Source: Sarcocystis neurona
Lineage: Eukaryota > Apicomplexa > Conoidasida > Eucoccidiorida > Sarcocystidae
Direction of reading: 5' to 3'
Assembly (NCBI GenBank): GCA_000727475.1
Contig: KL647288.1
Coordinates: 8,087,414-8,151,413 of the forward strand
DNA: 64,000 nucleotides
The notes beneath the pieces are model-generated. The model was not told where the DNA came from. It did no database searches and was given only the letters and a program-made list of their open reading frames with translations. Below, one piece after another: positions 34,101-43,900 of this stretch (positions are counted from its first letter, which is position 1; each line of letters starts with the position of its first letter). The position numbers and the translations under genes were made by a program.

Positions 34101-37028
34101 GTTACTCCTGCTGCAGAGATAGGTGAAAGAGACAGAGGAATCAGCGGAGAGTCACCAGGCGTGTACAGAGGCCACTTCAGCAGCAACAATAGCAGCAGGA
34201 TGCGAGGTCCTCTTGCTGAAGAGCAATGCTGGAATTCTGCTTCACCTTGTGGTCCGCCGCTGGAGTTGCAGCAGCAGCGCAGCACTGCGTCAGGAACAGC
34301 ATCTGCGGGTGCTGCTACTGCTGGTGGTCGCGCTTCTCCTGCCCGCCACTCCTCCACGGATGGAGCAGCGGCTGCTCGCCCTGTTGCTGCCGGTGCTTCG
34401 CGGAGGCCGGCGTCTGCGAAGCCGCAACAGAGGCGGGAGGCCATCCGACCCCAACTTGCTGCGGCGCGTGGCGTTGTGGCAACAGTAGATAACGGCAACA
34501 GCCACAGCAGCAGTAGCAGTAGCAGCGGCAGCAGCGACAGGCCCGGCAGCAGCGGCAGTAGAAACGGCAGCAGTCGTAGTGCGCAGAGCTGCACACGCAG
34601 TTGCGGAGCACGTGGCCGCGGTACTTCAGCGACCACAGAGGTCCCTCGTGAAGGCAGTCTGCCGCGACAGCACCAGCAGCCCCAGGGAGCGAGAGAGCCT
34701 CAACAGCAGCAGCAGCATGTACTCCATTTGGGGCGGCAGCAGCACGGCGACCGGCAGGAGCGACATTCGCCTCGAAAGCAGCAGCAGCACCGCTACTACC
34801 CGCAGCAGCAACCGTACCACCAGCAGCAGCACCAGCCGCAGCGTCAGCAGCAGCGTCAGCAGCAGCGTCAGCAGCAGCAGCAGCTGCAGCACCAGCAGCA
34901 ATTTGAGGCGAAGCGTGGAGCGGTAGCTCGAGGATCCTCTTGGTGTCCAGGAGTGAGACAAGCAGCGGAGAGCCAAGACAGCAGCAGGGGGCGACGGGAT
35001 GTGCTGCGGAGACGCGCAGACAGCGATAGGTTTGTAGTAGCAAGCAGCACAAGACCAGCAGCAAGCACAGGAACTTCAGCCGCAGCCCCGCAATCCTTTG
35101 GCCGCCCAGGAGAAGCAGACAGCGCACGCCCGGCGACTGCAGTGACGGCGGCTAGCGCGGTTCCAGCGGTGACTCGCAGGAAGAGCTGTCGTGCTGGTCC
35201 TCCTCCCGCCGCATTCCTGGGCGTTGCTGCTGCTGAGTCGCCCTCCTCGGTGTTATATGCTGGTGGTGCTTCGACCGGGTCTGCGTTTGATTGCGGCTCG
35301 GGCAGTCCTGCGTCGCCAGGCTGCAGCTACTTGAGTACTGCGTCTGTGGCGGTTAGTCACATGGATGCTGCCGGTGCTGCCGTCTCCTCACGTGCGGCTG
35401 GTGCTGCTCCCCGTCCATGTGCTGCCGTTTGTCCTGGGGGGGCTGCAGTCTCGGGTCATTCGCTTGTTGCGCGGTCCGCAGGTGCTGGGACCTGTCTTGA
35501 TGCCTCTGCTGCTGCTGTTTCTGCTGCAGCTGCCGCCGCTGCCGCCGGGGTTGCTGGCAGCGGAGGAGCGGCTGAAGAACAGCGAAGCGCGCGGCACCAG
35601 AAACTGCAGACGACTTTTCATCGTGTTGTGAGAAGTCGGCAGCAGCAGCAGTACGTGGGAGCAGGACCAGGAGCCTCTACGACTGCGGCTCCGCAGCACC
35701 GTAGTGGCATCCTTCCGAGAGCCCATAGTGGTACTGGCAGTAAGAGCAGCACATACAGCGGCATGGACAGCGGCAGTGGCGGCACCTTGGACAGTCCAAG
35801 CAGCAGGAATGCTTCCTGCAGCAGCACAAGCGGCAGCAGCAACGGCAGTACCACAGAAAACAGTAGCAGCTGGCAGCAGAGCCGTTTCCTTCCATGTCAA
35901 CAGCAGCGGACTGCTGTTGGAGGAGGAACCCACGTTGCACTGCCACACGCGCTACCGACGGAGATCTCCTGTGTCGCTGCACGGCAGCACTGCAACAACA
36001 GCAGCGGCAGCAACACGAACAACGGCAGCAGCAGCAGCAGCCGGAGCTGCAGCAGCTGGTGTAGCAGGCAGTCCGTCCCTCGATCGTGTGGAAACACCCT
36101 CACAAACGGCAGACGCCTCAGCGGCAGCCACAGCAACAGCAGCAAAACCGGCAGGAGCGAAGCCGTTCACGCCGGTCTTGTCGCACTGGAGGAACGCCGG
36201 AGAAGGCGCGCGAACAGCGCAGCAGCGGGACGCGATGCCTTTTTTTGTGCTGCCGCTCTTGCTGCGGTAGGGAGTGCTCCTGCAGCTGCAGCAGGAGAAG
36301 GACGTGCGGCTGCCTTTGCCTCCAGCGCAACTTGTGTTGTGTCAGGACCGGGAACTGCCGCAGCAGGAAGAAGCAGCGTTTGTGAGGGGAGCCGTCCCGC
36401 GTGTTCATGTGGCCAGAGCCTGCAGCAGCAGCATCCAGCAGCAGCGGCAAGAATGGAGAGCGGGAGGCGGCCGCGCAGTGCCAGCGAGGGAGAGGCAACT
36501 CTCATTATATCCGCCTTCCCTGCCTATCTACACCGGCAACAGCAAGGCTACTACCATCAGCTGCAGCACCGCACGTCCCTGCAGCAACCGCCGCACCAGC
36601 TGCCGCACTGCTTGCAGCCGCACCAGCAGCAGCCTCAAACGCAGCAGCGACCGGAGTATGAGTGTCGGCGGGGGCAGCAAGAAGGGCTGCTGTCGCCGCG
36701 ACACCGACAGCAGCTGCGACTAGTGACCCTGCCTAGCAGAGCCCAGCAGACGGCGGGTTTTCTGCACCAGCAAGCGCAACAGCAGACGCAGCAGCAGGCG
36801 CAGCACCAGGCCGTGCGACAGGCGCAGCTACAGCTGCACCACCAGCGCGAGCTGCACGGTCAGCAGCCTCAACAGGCGCGTCATCCTCTCTGGCAGTTGC
36901 CGCACCCGGTGCACCACGAGGTGATTGTTCGCCAGAATGCAGGAGGAATGCAGCAGCAGCAGCAGCTTCTTCTCCGACTGCAGCGAGTCCAACAGCAGCG
37001 ACAGCAGCAGGAACTACCCCAGCATTAG
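28104..37028 (+). CDS. Orphan low-complexity protein, 2,974 residues
   Basis: This is a single open frame of 8.9 kb from the first ATG (28,104, MKPVGEGPVALTRG) to a TAG at 37,026. I recognise no domain. The protein is made of Ser, Ala, Gln and Gly runs. The first third has Ala/Gln, the middle has Ser-Gly and Ala-rich stretches, and the last 600 residues shift to Gln with His and Arg. The frame reads T-bearing triplet zones as Ala, almost never as Leu or Cys, which is consistent with real translation. No signal peptide or membrane segment is evident. CAG-sense sequence continues in other frames to about 37,380, so a 3' intron that changes the C-terminus is possible. Confidence 0.7.
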   Translation: MKPVGEGPVALTRGSHSSNRTSSSSGGSGMCCSDTLPAGRGSLTPRPAAATLSLEQQQQQQEGSEQEQQHRGEYQLQAEDRQQPGQQPVANVVSLGGSACSAAAEAARAAVSAPLVSPAPVEASGNSGCSSKTWVDAGGGGISSNRAAGFRRRAEAADPAAEVEAAVLHGKQPVTFAADDCSSTAEAAAHPGGGATAAATGKDEEAQASPDLIAVAEAAANETAGGGTAQAATAAAGAINTAVDSTAQQQHASGGEQQQLLQQPQQGEQEKEQQEEKEEAGDQSKCGRDPLAKAEEEGGGTSAGNVYFWERLLSQITTSRWRAAAPDSAAVSAAAVTPAAAPPPPAAPAPAASAAFPVSAATSPAAGATAAARPMSVAAEVQVLACSRSRRSTVDRVQPVLLLRLHANNSGLPDAAAAAADSPAGPGGTTRRSSSSGSNRRGSSSAKNSSSSTRNSSNSGLRMSPAGRGTTQEEPLSTLSLAATCPAAATPPFAPETVAAVRNAEEATAASNLLMKRRTGAVAGPSAATAAAEVDRLATGASTCSKPPVAPAAVVSPAVQAALASSLVKLPPGAAAAAGLHPTPVASFTPTSAARSHAATAGTTVVRLPRPPLPFAAAAAAAARPPDSPLPHSSSAGARTAVLLSPTATAVAVRGGSRCAVAGGPFRSTRRSLSSSCRRREAHSRRSSIGSSPSSSSNRALSLYAVAFPQRMDDTEGGEGRRSGITLYAEAALRRSDGTTGSSNGSAGLGSDGSNEMRSSSSGEGNDSLLRRSATLSSGSGAHGTPSTAPAAAAATPAAPSVGDALLSLLRRATGRPPPPAAATPDPGTAARAVGSDLDADHARRCSVSCNGSEPSSFAEAKAPASPLPPTGSDNAWATAGRDSGTGSGSDAGTSGSSAGSSSTTAGSSNDSSTGSNSSSARSSGSNRGDSMEFTAAGSSDAAMAGSRSPSGDRRCSSSGGGLAEERSVSSAGASALPQTAPAETAVAAAVTAGVQRYLAQRQQMEEAAAIAARIPAKAGAEAAGDRHRRTEAEEEEQPQESRAVSSATAAAVAPPYSGFRWWLRSSASAAVCKSPASAGGAAAACPAASPGPAAAPGPAACGGAVVNPPPAAASATAVGFAAGDFPACSSPRLLAAGTSGDLAATPDAELSAASLFAASAAAATRKEEDAVRDDCSATAESERRLQLLLDSCCADTSAMNGSSGDARGSFWGESISSSPCSSSSSPRRSSSSPRSSSTACRSRFAYSSASNACGSSSSRSASNSDYRTCSSSDNHAVSLRSSDSSGGNLEAHYCSSFLLDSSDSCRTGQSESGGCSYMWKREQKEEGKVGSGRNSSSTRIDRDIGSGVSSVRDDSSSSGRCCGGAGCRSSVVCRGREWLSTPGSLTQQRADCPTSLPTHLPLRQLPSDQEACVSAAAVRVEGMCTGPSGDAGTAAVAWEGGETAGASRREMAVDAAAATAGRDAPGRRIVEVEAASATRRAAAGKADRECGSSVSRSDGAAAPPAGNTAAAAEVTPGAAADQVAAATAGEDAAARAVRETTAAGQPLPGYANPFPREGMWAAGAPSDEEENQAFICSEAAAGGSGERQQQEQQLQQLPLSRSHVVVCRPYVSLAAAAVAERRTGGRTPQNQQQNIAAGAPAAASQSAATHGDSSAPSRASLLPLCGSPAAVTDKSPTRGGLFFSIPAAPLPAAAAGDWQGHAPTAAAASTATTLAAAAGAAANRAADACWLSCTSAEQSSHSSSSGDSVLLSPPPWSDKVRADVPSATLGTRLPAPPASVSSSFFMSEFSGAVAVGFPCGEDGTDSASATVSTPAAAAFSRAAGGAAGGAAAATDAGKVAAARATSRRAAAAAEAAPAAGRAATAAAAAGWSAEGSSVSEKKERLAKQQYVLQLHQQQLLTADRQQRDIRQGQLDLQQEQLHPVEERAPLAAAAAEQQRQQERQQLFLEYEQQLLAVERPNAAVQEEPRRTTGRDSGAATRQNATNSQQSGSAAQVSPVTPAAEIGERDRGISGESPGVYRGHFSSNNSSRMRGPLAEEQCWNSASPCGPPLELQQQRSTASGTASAGAATAGGRASPARHSSTDGAAAARPVAAGASRRPASAKPQQRREAIRPQLAAARGVVATVDNGNSHSSSSSSSGSSDRPGSSGSRNGSSRSAQSCTRSCGARGRGTSATTEVPREGSLPRQHQQPQGAREPQQQQQHVLHLGRQQHGDRQERHSPRKQQQHRYYPQQQPYHQQQHQPQRQQQRQQQRQQQQQLQHQQQFEAKRGAVARGSSWCPGVRQAAESQDSSRGRRDVLRRRADSDRFVVASSTRPAASTGTSAAAPQSFGRPGEADSARPATAVTAASAVPAVTRRKSCRAGPPPAAFLGVAAAESPSSVLYAGGASTGSAFDCGSGSPASPGCSYLSTASVAVSHMDAAGAAVSSRAAGAAPRPCAAVCPGGAAVSGHSLVARSAGAGTCLDASAAAVSAAAAAAAAGVAGSGGAAEEQRSARHQKLQTTFHRVVRSRQQQQYVGAGPGASTTAAPQHRSGILPRAHSGTGSKSSTYSGMDSGSGGTLDSPSSRNASCSSTSGSSNGSTTENSSSWQQSRFLPCQQQRTAVGGGTHVALPHALPTEISCVAARQHCNNSSGSNTNNGSSSSSRSCSSWCSRQSVPRSCGNTLTNGRRLSGSHSNSSKTGRSEAVHAGLVALEERRRRRANSAAAGRDAFFCAAALAAVGSAPAAAAGEGRAAAFASSATCVVSGPGTAAAGRSSVCEGSRPACSCGQSLQQQHPAAAARMESGRRPRSASEGEATLIISAFPAYLHRQQQGYYHQLQHRTSLQQPPHQLPHCLQPHQQQPQTQQRPEYECRRGQQEGLLSPRHRQQLRLVTLPSRAQQTAGFLHQQAQQQTQQQAQHQAVRQAQLQLHHQRELHGQQPQQARHPLWQLPHPVHHEVIVRQNAGGMQQQQQLLLRLQRVQQQRQQQELPQH
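34838..34892 (+). repeat. 12-bp coding repeat (Gln-Arg)
   Basis: CAGCGTCAGCAG units repeat about four times and encode RQQ-type repeats in the orphan protein, embedded in a His/Gln-rich segment. Confidence 0.75.
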
Positions 37029-38128
37029 TGAGAGGATCGCGAGCCTCCCCACCAGCCGCGCCAGCAGCAACACACTAGCAGTGGCAGCGTCTGCTGCTGC
37101 TGCTCCAGCTCGACCCCTACCGCGGCGCAGCAGCCACTCCTGCACGCGTCGTGAACGCGCCAGCAGCAACCGCCGCGCACACAGCAACGACCGGAACAGC
37201 AGCAGCGATGGCAGCAGGGCCTTCCGCAGCGGAGGATGGAGCGACACACACGTGAACAACAGCAGGAGGAAAAGAAAGCACAGCAGTGTGTAGCAGGTTC
37301 TCAAGATGCGACGGCGCTACGAAAGAGAAGCCTTTGCTGCCGCTCCAGGAGCAACAGAACATGTGTATACCGTTTCATATATATGCGCATACCGAACTGC
37401 ACCCCTGGCAACAAATATACATATATATGTATATATATATATGTTTATATACGCCGTCTACTGAAGAAGTCGGAGCAGCAGGCCAGCTACCGCGTGTGTG
37501 GGTACTAAGGCCGTATACACCTGCACACGAGAAGAACTAGACAGAGTATATGTGGTTACGCTTCAGGGAGCATTAATTTATATGCAGATGTTATAAAGTG
37601 TATATATATATATATCCATAGCGTACATATATATGTATATGCGGAGGATATACAGGTGTATAGATGTATACATGTCTAGTCTGTATACGTGCGCATATAT
37701 ATATATATATATATATATGTGTATGTATATATTCAGAAAATATTTGTATATACAGATATATGTTAATATGTCCATTCACACATATATGTAATATCCAGAG
37801 ATATGTGTGTTACGGTAGGAGTTGACGCCCGCTTTTGAATGTGGATGTATTAGGAACGTGTGGAGCCAATGTCCCCGGGAGCCCGCGCGTCTGCTTCCAG
37901 CGAACGAACGCTTGTCGGAAGCGCACAAACAAATATATATATCCACATCTGCGTGTATACATATATATATATATATGCATGCCCGCGAGCGTTTGCGTGC
38001 TTCAATGTGGAGAACAACAGAATTTATGGGTGTTAGATTTACATGTATATATCTACTGTACTTAGATCTCTCTCTTGTGTAAGTGTGCGCATGTATGCCT
38101 AATCTGCGTAGGTCTTTCTGTTAAACAG
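37029..38128. other. 3' flank of orphan gene and AT microsatellite
   Basis: CAG-sense coding-like sequence persists to about 37,380 and may be 3' UTR or a frame-shifted last exon. AT/GT microsatellite follows to 37,800. A short mid-GC stretch at 37,820-37,930 is open in two frames, but no exon can be supported. Confidence 0.5.
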
Positions 38129-38256
38129 AAGGTACAGGGATTAGGTCTACATGGGCGAGAGAAATGCGTGACGAGATCCACCGGCTCAGGAAGGTCACGT
38201 GTGGGAGTGGTGTCGCCCAGCGTGTTGCCTTCCTGCAAGCATGCGCAAGAGGATAC
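38129..38256 (+). CDS. Candidate exon A of an unrecognised gene
   Basis: The acceptor CTGTTAAACAG and the donor GTAGGC bound a segment reading GTGIRSTWAREMRDEIHRLR, then KVTCGSGVAQRVAFLQACAR and GY. Entry is phase 1, exit phase 0. Composition is that of a normal soluble protein, without repeats. I do not recognise the family, and no upstream exon was found. Confidence 0.3.
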
Positions 38257-38936
38257 GTAGGCCCAGGCGGGGCACCACTTCTCTGAAAAACGGGACGATT
38301 ACTGGAATTCTACGTGGACACGCACATACACACAAACCCACTTACATACTCATCCACAACAGTATATACTTATACGTTTAGATATGTATGCACACAAGTA
38401 TATGTACGTATATTAGGTTCTATATACAAATTTCGAGAGAAGACTCCCACTTGAAGCGACTGGTAGAGTGGCGCCGCAGCCAGCAGCCACGTGGCCGGAC
38501 GGAGGACAAAAAATTCCACGCGTGATGTTGCAGCGGCGCGTGCGCACCATCTGCAGAGACAAGCTCACTCAGAGACGCGCAGTCCTCCTGTCTGCATGCA
38601 GAACGTCTGTGTCTCTGGGTCTATACCGTACAAAACATGTAACTACATATACGCCTGTACACGCAGAAGGCGGCACACACCCTCTCGCTCGCAATTATAT
38701 GTCTGTTTGTAAACATATGTGTTACACCGTATGCGGGCGTGTGGCCACGTAAGGCACACACACACAGAGGCGAGCGCAGAAGTCGTCCTCGGTGTTCACC
38801 TACACACGTATGGATGCGCGCGAGTCGCCTTCTACGCAGCGTCGTACAGAGGCGCGTCCCTACGGGTATCATGTATATATATATATATATTTGCATTTGT
38901 ATACGTGTGTGTGTCTCTTTCAGTCTCTCTATGTAG

Positions 38937-39059
38937 ACGTACGCAGACGGAGTTGTCTATTTCCGTAACGCAGTAGTATATATGTCGCGGCGCACGTCGG
39001 AGCTGCTGCAGCAACCGACCTTCGCTTTTTCACGCGAGGAGAATAGAGCGTTGCGCAAC
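38937..39059 (+). CDS. Candidate exon B of an unrecognised gene
   Basis: A good pyrimidine tract ending CTCTCTATGTAG precedes it, and a GTAAGC donor follows. The 41 codons start TYADGVVYFRNAVVYMSRR and end in QPTFAFSREENRALRN. Phase 0 at both ends matches candidate exons A and C. The start vaguely recalls a beta-strand entry (G-V-V-Y-F-R-N), but no family can be named. Confidence 0.4.
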
Positions 39060-39425
39060 GTAAGCAATGACGCTGACTGGCAGCGACGCATCTGCTGCGC
39101 CCCAGCTACTGCTGGTGGGTGCTTTGCCGCTCGTCCTATCACGCTGTGTGATTACTGGTGCAGCCCTACGTAGGTGCTCCACGTTTCCCGCGGGTGCCTC
39201 TACGCTGCTATTGCGCCTGGGCGGATGACCTGCTGGCCCCACCCTGCTGCAGGCACTGCATCGTGCAGGTCGTCTTACGTTGCTGATGAGTGGCTACCAC
39301 TGCATTTACCCTTCTGCTGGAGTAGCCGCTGTCTTGCTGCTGTTGCTTTCTGCTGCTGCGGCAGCTGCTTACGTGTGTACATATGGCTTGAACTGTTGAT
39401 ACGAATGGTGCTGCTGCTGGAGTAG

Positions 39426-39454
39426 AGTTACAAGTACTCGCAGCCAAAATTCAG
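39426..39454 (+). CDS. Candidate micro-exon C of an unrecognised gene
   Basis: A 29-nt segment lies between a CTG-rich intron ending CTGGAGTAG and a GTAATG donor. It reads SYKYSQPKF, entering in phase 0 and leaving in phase 2. A coding-like continuation begins at 39,483 (after CTTTCTTAG, reading KDQHSSCDSAASRPQWQ) with the matching phase. Confidence 0.25.
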
Positions 39455-41935
39455 GTAATGGTTGCAGTGCAGGCTTTCTTAGGAAGGATCAGCACAGCAG
39501 CTGCGATTCAGCAGCCTCCAGGCCGCAGTGGCAAGTTGACTGCACGCACCGGTGGTTCTGCAGGGCGCTGAGGTGTGCGTGTCGACACATTTATATGTAT
39601 ATACATGTATATATCAAACACGTGTGTATGTGTGTCTCAACATGCATACACGTACTTACTTGGCGGCAGCAGAGCTCTCCCAAGAGGCAGCAGTACCGCG
39701 TACACTGGGATTCAGCACACAGCGACAGTGCTGCAGCAGAAACCAGGCTGCAGCATCAGCTGAGCACCGCAACCTCGTCTGCACACATCAACCCAGCTGC
39801 AGTAGCGGAACACCGTTGAATCAGCACATCTGGAAAGAGTACGGAAGTACCACTTGTCAAGCTTAAGCAGCCCCTGACAGTTCATCCCACAGCACGGCCA
39901 GTGATGCTTCCGATCCGACGCGTTACCTGGATTTTCGGTGTCGGAATTGACAATTCTTTTGTGTAGCTGTCGAAGAAAGGAATGCTGTCCACTTTAATCC
40001 AAAGAGGTTGTAGAATAAAGGCGGGCGTGCAGCAACTCGCCTGCTGCTCAAATGTTGAAGTTGCTGTTCAACCGTTCGGCTGCTGTAAACGCTGGCGCGT
40101 GGACGCTAGCACAAGGCTGTTTACTGGTGTCTACTGCTGCTGTGCATTGCGTGTCGGTACTCTGGTGTGGTTGCCCTATCTTCAGTGTCACGGCTGCTGT
40201 TGTATTCCTGCAGCACTGGTGCTCCGCCCACAGTGAGGCGGCCGAGAGCTCTGCGTGACTGCTGCTGCTGCTCATGGGGCTGGAAAGGAGTCGCATCTTC
40301 ATTGGTGCTGGTACCCCTGCTGGCTCGCTGCTAACGCCGTGTGCCTCAGCAGCTACAGTGCCAGCGTCGAGCTGCTGTACAGCCGTTTTGGCTGCCGGCA
40401 TCCCGCTGTCTCAGAGGCACTTCTGATGTAGCACTCGGACAGTAAGCGCTTCAATTACGTCAGCGCTGCTACATGTATCTCGCTGCTTCTTCAAGATTCG
40501 CCGCTGCTGCTGCTGCTGCTAGGGAGTCCAGGGCTTCTAAGAGAACGGGGAAGTGGTTTTGGTAGAAGCTGCGGCACAGACAAACGTGTTTGCCTGTTAG
40601 GTGCATGACGTGTTTAGCGTTGTTATATACGCCTATCTGTGCAAACACATTTCTTCGGGGAGTCCCCGAATACAAAGCCCTCCAGCTTCCTTTTTCACCT
40701 GAAGCGTCCTCGGTACAGCTTCACGTTGGGCTACTATTGACACGGTATCTCGCACTACTACTATTTCTACTACTCCTGCTACTACCGCTCTTCCACTTAC
40801 TGCGACTTCATCACTAGTGCTGGTACTCCTAAGCCTGCCCTCGCAACCTCTGCTGTCACCAGTACCAGCTGAACTGCTACTCGTACCGCTCGTACCAGTA
40901 GGATGCAGGCTACTGCTATCAGTATCACTCCTCGTAGCGCTGTGGCCACCATCAATACTCCTACGACACTCCCTCTACTGCTGTTGCCGCCACCACTTCC
41001 ACTACCAGTACCATGCGTATCACCACTCCGCCAGCTTAGAAGCCGACATGGGAGTCCCACTAGCGTATAACAGTCGCTCTGCTGCTGCTTCAAATCTGCA
41101 GCACAGACGTCAGTGTGTAGTTGCACGACTGCAATTCTAGCGCCGCAGTAGTTCGGCAGCAGGGACAGGACGGTTCGAGCTTTGTATTCGTCTCGTAACG
41201 AATATAGAACAAGAGCAGGAGTAGTCCTGCTTTGTTTCTGTGTTTCGCCTGCTGCAGCCTCGGCACCCCTTTGTACTTGCAAAGACATATTTTCGCAGTG
41301 TGTAACTTTCACCAGATGGGCCTTGGCAACCTCTTGTAAGGGCAACAGAGCACCTACGTGCGCAGCGGTAGCCTCAGCGTCAGCAGTGGCGGCTACTGGC
41401 ACAGAATTTTCGAGAGCCCACCACCAACAGCAACGACCAGAGCACGAGCAGCAGCAAGTACGGCAACAGCTGCAAGAGGACCCGGAGAAGCAGGAATATC
41501 GTGAGGAGCAGCGTGGATGCAGGATGACAGCGGCAGCGGGGAATGCAGCAGATAGTTCTCCGTAGCACCCGGGAGACCCACGTGGAAGTTCAAGCACCGA
41601 GTTTTATCTTATATATCTTGCACGCGCGGAGATTTCCATAGTCTGTCCCGCACACATGTGCAGATCGACTCGAGTAAGGTGTAAAGGAAGTGCACACGTA
41701 GAACTATGTCTGAAAACTGCTCCTACGCATAAAAATGTAAGCAGTTACTACCACATCCTGTCCTCTACAAAAACGTGGACCTACGTACGTGTAGAATGAC
41801 AGACACGTACAAGTCCAAAAGTTGACGCTATAGAGAGACAGACGCAGTTACAGCCTTCTCTTTGGATGTATGTATGGGGCCACACATGTATGTGTAGGTG
41901 TGGAGGAGATTGAGAGAGGGACGGGGACACACACA

Positions 41936-41966
<31 letters not shown>

Positions 41967-43900
41967 GTACACACAGAGATTTTGATGTATGTGTGTGAGC
42001 AGATATTATGCGTGCCTTTAGGGGCAGTGAGTTTTTGCAGACAACTCGTTTGCGCTCCTGTGGAGAAATTCATGGTGAACGCGCTCCTGCGGCCTTCCTG
42101 TCCCTTCTGTTGCACACCTCTAGCGAACAACTGCATGTTCACGCGGCGCGCTGTCTCGCCGTCGTCAGCAAATACATGCGCATCATGTACATGTGTGTAC
42201 ATAGCTATGTAAATTTGCATAGAGGAAGGTCGATAGATGGATAATAGGACTTGGATATACGTAGCGCTGTACAACGGCCTTGTCGCCGTGTCTGGAGGAC
42301 GGACTAGGATAAAACTTGTGTCGCGATGCTCCTTCACCATCTCCAGAGGTGGGGGCGGGTGAGGCCTGACATTCCTTCGGACTACCGTACGCATATACGT
42401 CGCTGCAGCTGAGGCACGTAGCTGCAGAATTGTCCTCGACCGAAAATAAGAGTGAGAGAAAGCATATTTTATTTTCTCTCACGCGAGTCACGGCACAGAA
42501 GCGGACGGGAACAGGCACAGCCTCTGTGTGTGTGCTGCCCCGGCGGCGCTGCATGTGCGTTGCACATGCGCCCAAGCCGCTGCGGCCTCGGCAGCAACAG
42601 CGACAAACGACAGAAGGAGGCCCTCCTTCGCTATGCTATAATCGGGTTGCTGCGCAGGGATTTCCTTTTTCATTGATAGAGATATGGCTGCTGGTTACAG
42701 GGGAGGAGAAAACTTCTCTGCGTGGACTTGCCCGCTGCCGTTGCAGAGGCTGTTGCTGTCTGTCTGTCGTCTTCGCTTTGTGCGGCTCGCGCGATGTCGT
42801 CAGTGTGCTCGCATGCTGTACTCTCTTCTTTCTCTGGCGTAATGGTCTGCTGTCGCTGCCTTTTTCTCTCTCTGCTAGGACTGCTGCTTCTGCCGCGGTC
42901 TCTCTGAAAGGCACACTCCCTCCACTTTGGGCTGCTGCCGTTTTCTACCCTGCCTCTGCACCCACCGTTGTCCACAACAGCTGCTTCATCTGTTGTTGCC
43001 GTTGCCGTAGCCTCTGTGCCGTTCACGTGCTGTCGGTGTGGTGGAGTGGGAACTTTTGCTGGGACTGCTGTCTGCGGGAAGATATCTTCGCGGCCGAGGC
43101 GAGCGACACCGTTGCTGCGTCGTCACTGCGGCTCCGCAGCCGGGGCGTACGACTGCGTATGTGTGTGCGCACGTGTGCAAGCATGGGTGTATAAATAGGG
43201 AATTTTTCTCTTTTGCTGCGGATATGCATACACACGCATGAAACGACTGCTGTTATCAACCTGCGGAAGCCCCGTCAAGCGGGAAAGAACCGGCGCTGCA
43301 GCTCTGTAGAAAGCCGCTCTTGCCCCTCGCTAACGATGTGTTGTCATGGTGTCACCACACCGCTCCAGCAAGGACGTGCTCAACTGCAGCTGCAGAAACA
43401 GCCTTGTAGGAGAAGAAGCAGGGGCAGCAACAGCAAAAGGAGCCGCAAAGTCAGCAGGAGGCGGTCCATCCTCGCCAGAGGGAGATCAGCAAGTGCAGCA
43501 GGAGAGAGCGCCATCAGCAGGAGAACGTGCTTCACAGAAACAACAGCAGCAGCGAGAGGAGGAGGACGAGGAGAGGGAACCGGCACACCGGCAGCGACAG
43601 AAGTCTGCACCGTGCACGTTACCAGCAGCTGCCGCGCATGCCAGCAAAGCGCCATTACTCTCGTCACAAGTGTAGCCAGCAGCGACAGCAGCAGAGGCAG
43701 CCGGGGGGGCGTACGTGAGCGGCAGCAACAGCAGCGCAGCGCCAGGATTAGCAGCAGGAGCCGAAGCGCCGGGGGTGAGCCGCACCTGCTGTCGTTTCTT
43801 GCTTTGTGTAGATCCACGGATACGCACACATGGGCATGAATATACACACACAGAGAGAGCCGGAAAGAAAGAGAAAAAGGAAGATTTGCAACAATTTTGC
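39455..43900. other. Mixed region, unresolved coding-like islands
   Basis: Several mid-GC islands occur here without a gene I can name. At 39.66-39.96 kb a plus-strand frame ends in a segment starting VKLKQPLTVHPTARPVMLP and then a stop. At 40.05-40.68 and 40.8-41.6 kb the minus strand has open frames of 118, 69 and 266 codons with moderate protein-like content. At 42.0-42.2 and 42.27-42.34 kb short plus-strand segments have plausible splice sites. At 42.7-43.2 kb the plus strand is pyrimidine- and CTG-rich, then CAG-sense from 43.25 kb, suggesting an intron then an exon upstream of MED31. Confidence 0.3.
41928..41967. repeat. CA dinucleotide microsatellite
   Basis: About 19 CA units with one short interruption (ACCC). 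Confidence 0.9.

Noticed and set aside
38412..38620. Segment resembling the linker before an ABC transporter nucleotide-binding domain (LPLEA...WPDGG)
   Set aside because: No Walker A, signature or Walker B motif was found nearby, and two frames look equally coding-like.
40797..41597. Minus-strand 266-codon frame as a surface antigen (SAG-like) gene
   Set aside because: It has some Cys and a hydrophobic tail, but I cannot match the SAG pattern, and the first part is CTG-sense repeat complement. Left as unresolved.
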